Assembly (NCBI RefSeq): GCF_918797505.1
Contig: NC_092795.1
Coordinates: 18,587,131-18,651,130 of the forward strand
Length of the DNA: 64,000 nt
Source: Bemisia tabaci
Taxonomy: Eukaryota; Arthropoda; Insecta; Hemiptera; Aleyrodidae
Direction: 5' to 3'
Within the stretch, counting starts at the first letter, position 1; every line of letters starts with the position of its first letter. Made by a program: the position numbers and the translations under genes. Under the pieces are notes generated by a model. It saw only the letters and a list, made by a program, of their open reading frames with translations. It ran no database searches and was not told the origin of the DNA. This document shows, piece after piece, positions 22,971 through 34,374 of this stretch.

Positions 22971-24651
22971 ATCGACAGTATTGGCACCGTGCTTAGCAAG
23001 AACGGCATATCCGTATATAGTTAATCCATCGGAGTTAAGCGCTTCTTGTTTAGTTTGAGAGACTCTTGAATGAGGAGCCCGGAAACACGGCTTGTTTGCA
23101 GTTTTGCGTCCTTGTATCACGTGACTTGTCAGTTAGTATTTTTGAATACAGTCTGCAAAAACTAACGGACCGTCAATTTCTCGTAATACTGTAATACTTA
23201 ATGCGTAATAACTTTTCAACCCCCCCCCCCCGGTCTTTGTTCTAAATCCGTAATTTGATTGGGAAATTAAACAATCCTCTCAGCTTTTCAGAAACTGAAG
23301 CTCAAAAAGAAGAAATACAAATTTTGTTTTCGCCAAATTTTCAATTAGAAACATTTCACTGAGTCGCGTCAGAGCAACAAGTATACGCATCTAAAGAGTA
23401 GTGTTTCATTAGAGCGTATAATTAAAGACAACCATGCCCAATAATAGTGGTATTATAACCATCGAGCGATGTTTTTCCCGAATAAGTGAGAAAATTGTCA
23501 CTTATCGTTAGAAGCACCATTATCATTTGTTTACGGCTACTCATTAAGAGTTCTCACCACTACTTTGGTAATTTTAATCACAATGTTTTCTCAGTGTGCA
23601 TATGTAAGCTGCTCCAAAGAACCAACGGAAACTTTTTTTACAGTTAACGTTTCTTGAACAATTTGATACCTAATAGAGGGATTTACAGTACTCACCATGA
23701 CTCGAAAGTTTTTTTTTTTTTTTTTTTAAAAAAAAGTCATTTTTTATCTTCGAGCCCTTTCATGAAAAACTTTTGACCGTAAGATCCTCCGCCCCCCCCC
23801 CCCCCAGAAAATATTCTGGCAACGCCACTGGCGGGGTGAAAAACGCTGCAAGTGTGAAAAGTGAACACGAGGCAGACCAAAGGGGACGGAAAAGAAAGGG
23901 AGGACGAAGACGAGAACAATGCACGAGCGATGTCCAGCTCGGCGTAGCGGGGCATCCACCGACCACGCCTCCAATTAAAGGCTGGATTCCTCCGGCCGCC
24001 GGATAGGAGCGATAAACCCTCGTTTATCCGACTCGAAAAGGCCGCTTTTCCTGCACGAAGCGGCAACCTCGGGGATACCGTCCAACGGGCCCGGGCCCCC
24101 CGGCAAAGCCCATAACTTACCTGCACCTATCAATTAGGTCGTACACTTACAATATAATCATTATTATTTTTTTTATTCTTATTATTTGTCGTCTTTTTTC
24201 GCCGTGATATGACGCGGAATGAAAGCGAAGTTCCAGGGTGCGCGGAGGATCAGGACGGGAGATTGAGATAATATTTCGAACAATGGCCGGCGCGGGAGCT
24301 GCTTTTCGGTTCATCGAAGCTCTTTACCCGGGATTTTGTTCATTGCACCGTCGTAATGCTCTTTACACGAAGGTGGTTTTGCACAAGGAGGCGAAGAGCA
24401 CATCCACCCCCCCCCCCCCCCCCCCCCCATTTTGTTGTTGAGGAAGGGTTGAGAGTGAACTGCCATGCTGTGGAGGGGAACGATAAGCATAAGATTGAAG
24501 TTTCGATAAATATAATTTTTAGTGTTTAAACGAATGATATTGAGCGAATTCTTTAATTTTAATCAAATGTTTAATAGTCCTTGTTTGACAAACTCCGGGC
24601 TATCAGACCCGAGCTTTTTGACACTCCGAATCAGTAGACAAATTACCAAGT

Positions 24652-24960
24652 CGAAGAGGAAGAACAAGAGAAGAGGAGGATGAGAAGAAGGGAGAATACA
24701 AATAATTTTTCATGACGAAGAAAAAATTTTTCTCTCTCCTCTATCTCTTCCTTATCTTCTTCTTCTTTCTCCTCTTCTTTGTCATATTTTTCCTGGTTGT
24801 TTCCTCTTCCTCTTTTTCCATTTTACTATACTCTTCCTTCCCTTCTCTTCTTTCTTTTATTTCATCTTCCCCTCCTTTTCTTTCTACTGATTCCCGGTTT
24901 TCTCTTTTTTCCGTTCATAATTTTCCTCTGTATTTTTCTCTTTTTTTCAAGCTTCAAAGA
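24652..24960. repeat. Purine tract followed by a long pyrimidine tract
   Basis: About 50 bp of AG-rich sequence (24652-24700) is followed from 24725 by about 230 bp of CT-rich sequence such as CTTCTTCTTCTTTCTCCTC. The two halves are partly complementary, and mirror symmetry within the pyrimidine strand could allow triplex DNA. The Phe/Ser/Leu-rich ORFs crossing it are low-complexity artefacts. Confidence 0.7.
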
Positions 24961-25299
24961 ATCCATGAATTAGCCAGGTTTTTCACGAACACTGAATTCT
25001 TGATGTGAATTAGCATTTGCTTTTGGCCGACGGAAAAAAGTGCCTTCAATTATTTAACTAGGCAACAAACGCAACCTTAATATACGAATAGTATCTCCAG
25101 ATTAAATGAAGAGTGCATTGGTCCGGTAACTTTAACGCCGTATAGGAAAAATACTCTATCTTCATTGCGAATCACTCGAATTGAGGAGTAACATCAGATC
25201 TCGCACAAAATTACGGAAATGTCTTTGAAAATTTTCATGCTCTAAACTTTGAATTCATTCAAAAGAGTCATACAATTTCATACCTCGATAATTTCCATC

Positions 25300-25300
<1 letters not shown>

Positions 25301-25350
<50 letters not shown>
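25301..25350. repeat. Uninterrupted run of 50 T
   Basis: Fifty consecutive T follow a CATCG. The run could be the tail of a minus-strand retrotransposed copy, but the flanks show no recognisable transcript and no target duplication, so it is listed only as a homopolymer. Confidence 0.9.
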
Positions 25351-25352
<2 letters not shown>

Positions 25353-25989
25353 CTGTGAGTAACTCATTGCGTGTATAAACATGAGAACTAAAGTCGTATT
25401 TACAGAATAGAATAGATTTAAGTATGACGCTTTTGATCCCATACTCGCCTCATGATTCTCCAGTAGATCACCCTGTGCGCAATCCTCCGAGATCTTTATG
25501 GGCTTTTGAACTCGTGGCATATGATGATCACGCCCTTTTATCACTCTACCATTATATGCTCACATCAACGTTGCGATAACATCTCCTCATTGTTTCGAAC
25601 AGTGGCGTGCACCTCTAGGTATTTACCTATACCATTTTAGACCGCCGAGGACGGGTTGTTGAACACGGTCGGACCGGCGGCTGACTCAACTGAAATCGTG
25701 ATGTATCTTCTCAAATCCTTATTTATTTAGTTTTGAAATAATCTATGAAGTCCTCATACGCGAGAATTTTTTTCTAAGTGATCAAAGTCGGAATCAAGAT
25801 CATGGTCCCTCGACCAAAATTCCTAGTATTGCAACTACAATGTTAATTCTCTAACTGAGACTCATAGTTCTTTATGAGTATTTTAATTTAAGAAAACATT
25901 AGTTCAAAACTATTGAGAAGTTTCCTTGACTGTCCAAGAAATATACATTGATCAATAAATAAATTACATATAATAATCCTAAATTTGTG

Positions 25990-27465
25990 GCCTTCAAGAC
26001 TTTATGTCCACCTACCTTTCGTCCATTAAATAAATGTCCACTGCTATTTATGTCCACTGAACGTTAAGTCCACATGATTTAATGTCCAACCATGAATATG
26101 TCCAAAATTGTCCAAATTGTGGACACGTTATGTCCACATTTTTTTTCTTCTCATTTAAATGACAGGAACCACCTCAAAAATAAGTGCATACTACTACTAC
26201 CTTCATTCTTAAAAACATTTCATTTATGAATCAAGTCATGAAAGAGAACACACTCTAAGTAGATAAAAACATATGTTCATGTGTGCACTGTACTGATATG
26301 ATAAGATGAAAACCAAAGCGGGAGCCTAGGAAACGCTCCAATGCCAAATTAAAGATTTTTCAGTAACAGATGCAGTCAAAATTGAAAGTCCTCTTTAACT
26401 AGTTATTCCGTTTGCCTTCAATCTTGTAGGATACTGTGCAACGCCTCTGACGCGAAATAGTTGCTTAAAGCGTTGCGGCGCGGCAGGCAATCAGAGTGAC
26501 ACGCGCACAGGCGCCTACAAACCTAACGGGATACTTCACGCGTTGCGCAATGCGTGAAGTATCCTGTTAGGTTTGTAGGCTCCAGTGCGCGTTCTGCGCT
26601 GCTAACACGCCGCTCCCCTCTGTGTTAGGCTCTCATATTTAAACTCGTGGAGTCAGCGTTTTTCAACTCATGATTTTGAAATGTTTGCACTCTCTGCATT
26701 GATTATTCCCTCTTAAACTGATGAAAAAGAAATATGCACTACTGGAAAATATCATGTGTTTTTTGTGAATATAGTGGTGGATCCGTGTCAAATTTAATGA
26801 TTTCCAAAGCATTCAAATTTATTCTTTTATGTTTTGGGCTTTTACTGTGCTGCAGCGTGGTGTAAGCGCAACCAAACGCTCAAAATTGGATGTATTTGAC
26901 TCAAGGAGGTCGATGTACAAATAAGTTAAACATAAAAAATTGCGTGCTTCTTAGTTTTTTTCCTCTTTTATTAATTTTTGTATAGTTTCTTTCATCACAA
27001 CTACGGCTCATTGAGATTCATATCGATGCCATTGCTTGGAAAAGGTTTTACAAATATTTACCACGTTTTAAAAATGTAAATGTTTCTAAAATGAAGTAAT
27101 CAATTTCATTAAAAAAAAATAATGTACATTTAAGGCATATTTTATATCGGAAATTTCAAGGATAGAAATGAAACCAAGTATTCACCAAAGAAAATTTGAA
27201 AAGATGACTCAAAAGAAGAAATTAACATTTCATTACACCTCATTCTCTCTTAATTTTCTCATTTCGATATTGTCAATATAATTTTACACACGGACTGAAA
27301 TATGACGCTTGAATTTGATTTTAGTGGACTTTACATTTGTGGACTTAACTTAGTGGACACTTAAGTAATGGACTTAACAATAGTGTGGGCTTTAGAACTG
27401 TGGGCGTAAAAATTGTGGAGGAAAAGTCTGTGGACGTAAAAAAAGTGGACATAAAGTCCGTGTAC
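25990..27465. mobile_element. ~1.48-kb foldback-like element with GTCCA/TGGAC arrays at both ends
   Basis: From 26004 to 26137 the motif ATGTCCAC/TGTCCA occurs about nine times at irregular 10-30 bp spacing. From 27323 to 27450 the reverse motif GTGGACTTA/GTGGACAT occurs about nine times. The outermost units form a perfect 14-bp inverted repeat, GACTTTATGTCCAC (25998-26011) against GTGGACATAAAGTC (27445-27458). The 8-bp direct repeat AATTTGTG (25982-25989 and 27466-27473) flanks both sides at equal distance. Between the arrays lie an 88-bp palindrome and AT-rich noncoding DNA with no transposase ORF. Array-type inverted termini are known from foldback elements; the family here is unnamed to me. 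Confidence 0.65.
26503..26590. repeat. 88-bp palindrome with no loop
   Basis: The arms meet at TTGCGC|GCAA-type symmetry around 26546/26547. CCTACAAACCTAAC and GGATACTTCACGC on the left are matched by their complements on the right, with about four mismatches over 44 pairs. It is GC-rich against AT-rich surroundings. It could be the core of an older MITE or an extruding cruciform. Confidence 0.85.
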
Positions 27466-27850
27466 CAATTTGTGTCTCTACAATTTCAGAAACGCTAATT
27501 GGAGTGAATGAACTATTTCTTGGATACAAATTCAAAATCGTCACGGTTACTTTAAAATTTTTGCTTCAAAATATTCGTAAAATATGCTTTTTTCAGCTCT
27601 TGTGCCATGGCTTGATTTCTCGTCTCTCAGCTCTGCGGCTCCTTTTTCTATGGACAATCACAACTGAGAATTTTCTAGGAGTTTAATCCTACGGGAAAAA
27701 TCCACGCACCAACCCTGAGGACTGAGGGGATGCAGGATTGGGATGGGAAAATCGAGTCAGCAGCTCTGAGGCTACGCTACTGCAGCGCTCGTCTCCTATC
27801 ACGTAGAGCTCTCTAGCGGACGACCGCAGAAATACTTGTTCTCATGTTCC

Positions 27851-27865
27851 CCGCTAGAGGGCAGC
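27851..27865 (+). promoter_or_regulatory. Match to the CTCF core consensus
   Basis: CCGCTAGAGGGCAGC fits CCRSYAGRKGGCRSY at all 15 positions. CTCF is an insulator zinc-finger protein found in many insects with a conserved core site. The site lies about 390 bp beyond the end of the foldback element. Occupancy cannot be judged from sequence, and a 15-bp degenerate match can occur by chance. Confidence 0.4.
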
Positions 27866-29246
27866 AGCAGTTCAGCTTTGCTCTGTCGTCACCTCGAAGT
27901 GAGCTCACCTACCCCTAAGCAAAGCATGACGCGCGACCCCTTCCCTTCGTCGCCGCGGCGGTGCAATGTGCCCTTTCCTATTAAATATAATTTACCATTT
28001 AAGGACATGAAAGATTTGGTGTTGTATTGCATTAAGCTACACTTCTTATCATTAATAATTAATGATAAATTGCAGAAATATCACATGCATTTTATCTTGA
28101 TGGTCGATCCCAACAGGATCGGAGGAAGCGAACAATTTTATCTGGAAAAAAAGAAGAAGAAAAGATGATATCTGGGCAGAATTAGGAAATTTAGAGAAAA
28201 TGCCCAAAGTTTTTTCCTTAACTACGCAAGTGTTTCTATAGTTTTGCTCGCTTCTTTATTTTTTTCTTTTTTCCTTATAATGCCGCAGTTTTCCTTCATT
28301 TACATTCTACTATGTTACATAAAAGTCTTTTTTTTTCTTTCCTTTTTTTTGAGTTACAAAAGCTCAGCTCAAATGACTGCAAAAACTCTTTCGAATCAGT
28401 GGTGATATGGATACACGCAAATTTGCCCCAAAACCTGCTCAAGTTCCCTTTAAAAATTAGGGCTTACTTCTCTGACTAGATAAAACTTTAATACCTTTAA
28501 TTTATCATAAAGAATACAAATAGTCAGAAGGCTCGTGGCCAGACGTCTGAAACAAGGAACCTCGATGAACAAAAAAGAAGAGCGTGTGTTTCAATTTAAT
28601 GTCTAACCCTAGCTTATTGATTCAATGGGGAATTAGTCAATTTCTTGTTCGGTATTCTAGTATAATATTTTTCACACAGAGAAGAAAAAGTAAGTACATT
28701 TATCAATAGTTTTGCAAACTTTTTCGCCTAAAAAATAAAGTATGACCAGAGGTCCCCATTGTCGCAAACTAAGATACACACTTTATTATTCAATATTGAA
28801 CAGATCTTATAATTGATGCTATGAGGAGATATTACCAAGGAAAATATCGAATGCAATACCAATTTGATGAAATACGAATTTTTCGAAAACCTTGAGAATT
28901 TTCTCACATGGTTATTTCAGAAAATCTTGCTTGCGATTCAATCTAGTTCTTCAGAAATTTTCAAAGAGGAAACCAAAATTTCTTCACGAAAATAAAATAA
29001 ATAAATACCCCATCAAAGGAATTTGACAACTTCTCAGATCTCACGTGAAGTTCGATTTTCACACAGTAGATTCCGCACCAGGTTGCAAAATGAAGAGAGC
29101 AGCCCTAATGTCAGCTTCCTTAAAAAACTTGCCATGGGGCCATTTTCTGCGTGTATAACAAAGAATTTAATAAATAAATAAATAAAATTAATGAGCATAA
29201 TAATACCACTCTTTTGCGGCTCCATAGAGCTTCCAGCAGCCGAGTT
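27866..29246. other. No gene recognised
   Basis: AT-rich DNA with short T-rich runs near 28255-28350. The ORF crossing 27836-28168 is Ser-rich at first and then low-complexity, with no domain, and I do not call it. Confidence 0.4.
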
Positions 29247-29513
29247 TCAGAAAGCCGTCGGATACGAAAGCTCTATGAATAATAATCGGTTTTGTTTGCG
29301 CGAGCACAACCTATTCACGTAAGATTGCCGCCAAGAGATAGGTCTTTCTTGAAGAAACCCATCCCATTCGCGTACAGCTTGGACACAGTTACGACCAGAT
29401 AATATATTGATACCAGACATACATCTTATTTTATAAACGCCCGTCATACTTTCAGGAGCCTCTGGTAGTCTGACAAGCTGAGCAAAAACCAATGATCTCC
29501 GTATGGTTTCCAT
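29247..29513 (-). pseudogene. Possible Penelope-like GIY-YIG endonuclease remnant
   Basis: The 88-codon minus-strand ORF contains GVYKIRC at about residues 25-31, the start of the GIY-YIG domain in Penelope-like elements, where GVYKIPC is usual. It ends in YPTAF, reminiscent of the PTNF motif near the family C-terminus. Only about 55 residues separate the two; the intact domain is much longer, so a deletion would be required. There is no upstream reverse transcriptase. Similarity could be coincidental. Confidence 0.3.
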
Positions 29514-29961
29514 TGGAGTTATGTGTTTTTGCCTCGGAGAGCAGAGGTGAGCTCGGTGATTCTGTTACGCTTGGATTGATAATTGTAAAAGTTTGCACTT
29601 TGCAAGTCGAGATCGTTCGAGATATTTGTTTTGTTCCACTCCAGAAGCATAAATTACCTCGGAGAGCACCAGAACGTTTTGAATTTTCCCGTCGGCCGTT
29701 GGATATTTAATCGCTCAAAATGCGAGCAGCGGGAGCCGAAGCTCCCAATTCCGCAACCGAGATGGGCAATCTCTCGCTGCATCTATGAACCCTTAACGCC
29801 TTTTATATGCGCAACATGATGCTATCGTTATTTACAATCTCTGATTTCTCATCAAAGATCGAGCTAAAATTATTCGAGAGCGTGTCTAATTTATAAAGTA
29901 TAAAAACCGTTGAATGTTGATGGCGACGAGAGAAAACACTATCATGAATGCGGTGTGCTGA

Positions 29962-30147
29962 ATTTCCGAACTTTTTTACTCTTCCAAAATAATATTACTA
30001 GACGGTTTTAGCCATATTCGGATCCTCTTTTTTGTGTTCTTAATCCTTATATTGTGCTACATCTCCGGACTTTTTTTCTCTTCCAAAATAATATTACTAG
30101 ACGTTTTTAGCAATGTTCGGATCCTCTTTTTTGTGTTCTTAATCCTC
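29962..30147. repeat. Tandem dimer, 99-bp period
   Basis: CTCTTCCAAAATAATATTAC, TAGACG, TTCGGATCCTCTTTTTTGTG and TTCTTAATCCT appear in the same order in both units (29962-30060 and 30061-30147), with very few differences. It looks like a recent duplication. Confidence 0.9.
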
Positions 30148-31193
30148 AGAAAAAAATAAGAAAAAGTCCTCAATGTTACAAATTAAGACTCGTGTTATTT
30201 TAGTTGTATCGTCTGTGCTACCTATTATCGATAATAATCACACTATTCATAGCAGCTGTTTGTCACTAACAAATTCAATAGCGAAGGGAGGGTTTCTCTA
30301 TATTTTCTTCTGCCTCTTTTGGTCACCACAGGCCACAGGCCTCATGGTGGCAGTGATCTAGAATTTACGGCTTTTTTTGTCCCAAAGGAACAAAATAAAT
30401 GATTTTTAAGTACAATTTTCTGATTTTAAAAAAAATAATAATAATAAAAATGGGCGTGAAAGATTGACTGCCCAGTAACAGAGTATTGTCTTAAAATTGA
30501 GACCTTGAGACAAGAAAAAAATTGTTTTCAAATTTAGTTGCAGATACATATAATACAAACCTGAGTCACGTTAGAGCTTGAACTCTATCGCACGGAAAAC
30601 GAGAGATCTTGATTGCCGCCTTCAAGTCGGAGGCTAGGCAAAAATACCCACCGCAGAGTACGAATAGTTATCTTCTCTTGTTTGAAGGCGCTTTGAGTGG
30701 AGACGCGTTTGAGATGAGAATATGCCGACTGGAAGTAAACGAGCAGCGCCATTAGGGAGATCGACTGTCATGATCAGAGTTCATGACAGACGAGATATCC
30801 GTAAAAATTGGTCATCAGAATTTTTCATTGACGCAACTGTTTACCAAACGTTTTATTTCAATTTGATGCGGAATATTATTGTTTGTTTATTTTTATTGAA
30901 AGTGGTATTCGGTACACATCATTGTTCATCTATTATTTTTTTATATTGAATATCTCTCCCTTGATATTCAACATAGAAAAACGTCATCTTTCATTCGTTT
31001 TATGGAGTTCCTGATCATTTTCAAGGTGCTTTTATCGGTACATTGAAAAATTCTCAATAATATTATTCAAAATTCTGCGAGCCTTTCTCCTAGTTAAAAC
31101 CACTCCACCCGAGGAAACAAATCAGCATAAAGCTGAAGTTCGCATTTTTCAGAGTTATGAATATTCTTCCTTGAAATTTTCAGGAGCTTTAGG

Positions 31194-31410
31194 TGAAATT
31201 GCTAGCAGAATTATCCGAAAAATCGGTAGACAAATATTCATAAGCTTACCGAGAAATTCGTGTTTTATCAATCGAAATTTGGCAACGTCTGAAGGTATTC
31301 ATATAGCGTTTTCCCTTGGCACGGCAGTATAAGTTTTCAGTTTAATCGGGGACATTTGGCAACTCTCTAATGTTCATACGGCGTTCTTACTTAGCACGGC
31401 AGTTTAAGAC
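31194..31410. repeat. Two adjacent right arms of the TGCTAAGG family
   Basis: AAATTTGGCAACGTCTGAAG then CTTGGCACGGCAG ends at 31327. CATTTGGCAACTCTC then CATACGGCGTTCTTAC then TTAGCACGGCAG ends at 31403. Both are right-end halves in the same orientation without left halves beside them. An opposed left arm starts at 31976. Confidence 0.6.
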
Positions 31411-31787
31411 TCCAGACATGACATACACATAGCACGGTGGAAATTCTACTTTCCGTGGGTTTTTGTCCGGCGGGGAGAGTGTCCATTGTCACTGGTCAGG
31501 AGGATTCTCGCGGTGATGGGATTCCCGGTTCACACCCTTTCAATCTCGGGAGGTAGCACGCACCTGCGGAGCCACGCTTGGCGCCGCCTCTCGTCTCAGG
31601 CCGGATCTCTCTGGCGCTGGAGCCACCGTCACGTCCAGCATCATTGTTTTCAACCCAAACTTCCGAAAAATTCATCCCCTCATTCCCGATATTTTCTCCG
31701 CGATTGAGCTCGGCCGCGAGTTGGGGATTTTTCAGTTCTGCCGCTTAATCCTCTGAACATTTCTGCGAGAAACACGGTGATGCCGTC

Positions 31788-31950
31788 CAGCGGCGTGGCG
31801 TGAATGATCAATTATCGATAATTCCCCATTCGAGCTGTGGTAAAGAATCGATTATTAGGGTGTTCGTTGCGAACACCCTAATATTCGATTCTTTACCACA
31901 GGTTTAAATTGTAGATCAATCGATATATCGCAAAGCACGCCACGCCACCG
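31788..31950. mobile_element. hAT-like MITE, CAGTGGCG family, copy 2
   Basis: The ends are CAGCGGCGTGGCGTG and CACGCCACGCCACCG. The flanks ATGCCGTC (31780-31787) and ATAACGTC (31951-31958) agree at 6 of 8 positions. The centre is a near-perfect hairpin around GGGTGTTCGTTGCGAACACCC, more symmetrical than in copy 1. Confidence 0.75.
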
Positions 31951-31975
31951 ATAACGTCGGTTCCATCCAACACTG

Positions 31976-32130
31976 CCGTGCTAAGGAAGAACGCAGTACG
32001 AGTCTTCAGACGTTTCCAAGTCTCCTTCGATAAATACCGAATTTACTGGGAAAATTGTGAATATTTTTTTTCACAAGGGAGTTTCATAAAGACAGAATGC
32101 ATCTTGAAGTTGGCTTCAACTTGAGGCCTT
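31976..32130. repeat. Left arm of the TGCTAAGG family, right arm missing
   Basis: CTGCCGTGCTAAGGAAGAAC starts at 31976 and is followed by family-like AT-rich sequence with GGAAAATTGTGAATATTTTT. No matching right terminus follows within 300 bp, so it is a truncated copy. Confidence 0.6.
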
Positions 32131-32372
32131 TAGCTATAAAGCTAAGTTCTTATTGTGAATTTTGAATGAGTGACCCCGCAAAAATTGCTGAATAATGAGT
32201 CGAGTTCAAAAATCCTTTTTAGGAGGTAGATGGAAACTCTAAAAATAAGGATGAAAACAGAGCCAGCCATGTCTTGTCACTCTTTAAGGTTAATTTGGAC
32301 TTATAAGCGTCTAGTAAGGAAAGTTGTGCAATTTTAGAAAACATTGAGGTAACAACGATACCAGCAATTTTG

Positions 32373-32630
32373 GACAAAATCTATTTCAAAGGGAACTGTG
32401 CTAAAATATTCGCTCTATTGACTCAATTTTCAAAACTATCAATTTAAGTTTATTTTCATCTGTTAGATTCAATGCATTTTTCCCTTCAATGTTTGAAGAC
32501 AAGACCCTTCAAAGACAAAATCTATTTCAAAGGGAACTGTGCTAAAATATTGGCTCCATAGACTCAATTTTCAGCCCCAAACTATCAATTTGAGTTTATT
32601 TTCATCTTTTAGATTCAATGCATTCCCCCC
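32373..32630. repeat. Tandem dimer, 141-bp period, ending in a C run
   Basis: GACAAAATCTATTTCAAAGG then GAACTGTGCTAAAATATT occurs at 32373 and again at 32514. Both units go on to GTTTATTTTCATC and GATTCAATGCATT. Unit 2 ends in about 16 C. The 170-codon ORF starting here arises partly from the repeat. Confidence 0.9.
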
Positions 32631-32749
32631 CCCCCCCCCCAAAGTTTCAACTCGTTTTTCTCGAACCTACAAGAATGCTAGGAAACAACGAAGAACGTTC
32701 GTTCACTCACCAGACAGTTTGTATATTTCGAATTTACCTATAAAGCCTC

Positions 32750-33330
32750 CACGTAAACACGAGAGAACGCCGGGCAAATTGTCCCAGGGGCGGAACAAGA
32801 TGAATAGCAGAGGAGGGGACATCGTAGGTGATAAAGTCGGTGACGAGCGAACTAAAAGTGACGAAAGAAAAAGGCCGGAGCCCATTGAATTGGGCTCACT
32901 GCACGGCGACGTAAAATTATCCTTCCGGCCGCGGCACATAAACTCGGCGCGAAAGTATGACAGGAGATGCGATACGACCACAAAGAGGGAAAAAACGAGG
33001 CGAAATGCGGCGCACGGGCGCGCGCTGAAAGGAAAACTACCGGGGAGATAATTCATCTTAACCTTAGCGCAAAGGACTCGAAAAGCCGCGGCGTTGTCGG
33101 GGAGGCAGATAACTCAAAGCTCGCACAAAAGCCGGGACGCCCCACAAAAATGCTATCGAAGTTTCCGCGCGCGGGGCGGAGAGCGACAAAAAATTCCGGA
33201 AATTGTGTTCGCAATCTGCGGTGCCGCGCGGAGGGGGAGGAAGGGGTTAAACGGGGAATGCGACGCGACGCGGCGACGGGAGAACGGTGAACCCGGGGAA
33301 GGGGAGGGGGGTTGAGTTACGGGTTCGAGG
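32750..33330. other. CpG-dense, purine-biased segment
   Basis: CG dinucleotides are very frequent (for example around GGCGCACGGGCGCGCGCTG) against AT-rich surroundings. ORFs cross it on both strands with Arg/Lys-rich composition and no domain, as expected when CpG-rich purine DNA lacks stops. It may be a promoter or regulatory island, but I see no start site or coding exon attached. Confidence 0.35.
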
Positions 33331-33875
33331 AGGCTCCGAGATTATCAGCTGATGTAAGTGCAATTAAAAATCGATCCGCTGCACCGAGAGTCGAGGGGGG
33401 TGCAGCGGCGGTGGTGCACTTGCGCCGCTGACGGCAACTGGCAACTGGTCACTAGTCGCAGTCACCAACGGTGCCGTGACATTTGACAGTTGACTGTGAC
33501 TCCTTGACAGCTCTCGTGTTCCCGCTGCACAAGTGCGCACCTGAGAACCCCTCATTGTCAAGTTGACTCAATATGTCTGGCCGTTTTTCACTCTTTCAGC
33601 GGAAGAGTGATTTATGAACTGTTCAGGCTCACATTTTCATCTCATCGAATTCAATAACATTTTTATTACCTCGTTAGACTTCAGTTATTTGGGTCCAAAA
33701 AACAGCATGATATGCACATTGCCAGGGAAAGAAACTTCGGTGCATATAAAACACTAAAAATTCCGGCCCAGTCGCCGAAATTCTCGATCGTAGGAGCCAA
33801 GCTCCGGTTCCGGTTATGAATTTTTTCGTCATGCTCACTAGGTTCGTAGTCTGTAACATTTGGTTCCTTGAGCTT

Positions 33876-34011
33876 AATTGAACCGGTTTTCAGTTAGACG
33901 GGCGTAAGTCCAAAAAATAATGGGCCCTGGTTTTCGTTGATCACGCAGGATGCTAGGGCTCATGAGTTCTTGGACTTACGCCCGTCTAACAGAAACCGAT
34001 TTAATTCGATT
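33876..34011. repeat. 136-bp hairpin, arms around GTTAGACGGGCGTAAGTCC
   Basis: GTTAGACGGGCGTAAGTCCA near 33895 is perfectly mirrored by TGGACTTACGCCCGTCTAAC near 33970. Imperfect pairing continues outward (TTGAACCGG against CCGATTTAA). The loop is about 50 bp. Likely a MITE; no target duplication found. Confidence 0.7.
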
Positions 34012-34332
34012 TCATGACTGAAAACTACAAGGTTCTATATGAACCGAGGTGCGGTCCCCGTCATTGAAGGTTTTTCTCCGTTTGTGCTTCTGCAAGATCA
34101 TAATAATTTCAAACCTACCAGTGGCGGAATGAATCGATTCTAATGAAATTATTCACACTTATTCTTGGTAAAGATGACCCATTGGTCAATTCTAAAACTC
34201 AGTGAAATCATCTAGTGGGCCCGCCAAGGGCATTTTGTAAAACTTTTCTTTAAGGTACCCCGTTTCTACTCGAAGAGTTGAGGAATCTTTGAGTAGGTTA
34301 CTACTTCCGCCTGCTATCTTGCCTACCTCGGA

Positions 34333-34374
34333 TATATAAGGCGAAATCGCAAACAATTTTGCACAACCTCAGTA
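34333..34374 (+). promoter_or_regulatory. Weak TATA plus initiator
   Basis: TATATAAGGCG at 34333 with TCAGTA at 34369-34374 resembles the 8201 site in sequence (TATATAAGGCG...ACCTCAGT), but the spacing to the initiator A is 38 bp, longer than the usual 30-33. No convincing coding exon follows. Confidence 0.2.

Noticed and set aside
24712..25008. Phe/Ser/Leu-rich ORF resembling a membrane protein
   Set aside because: It is a translation of a CT-rich low-complexity tract; hydrophobicity follows from the repeat.
25301..25350. Poly-T as the tail of a processed pseudogene
   Set aside because: No gene-like sequence beside it and no target duplication seen.
32539..33056. Overlapping long ORFs on both strands (170 and 117 codons)
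   Set aside because: Openness on both strands fits CpG-rich, purine-biased DNA, and the plus ORF begins inside a tandem repeat with a C run. No domain.
34119..34230. Fifth CAGTGGC MITE starting CAGTGGCGGAATG
   Set aside because: A matching right terminus and 8-bp flank could not be placed with confidence.
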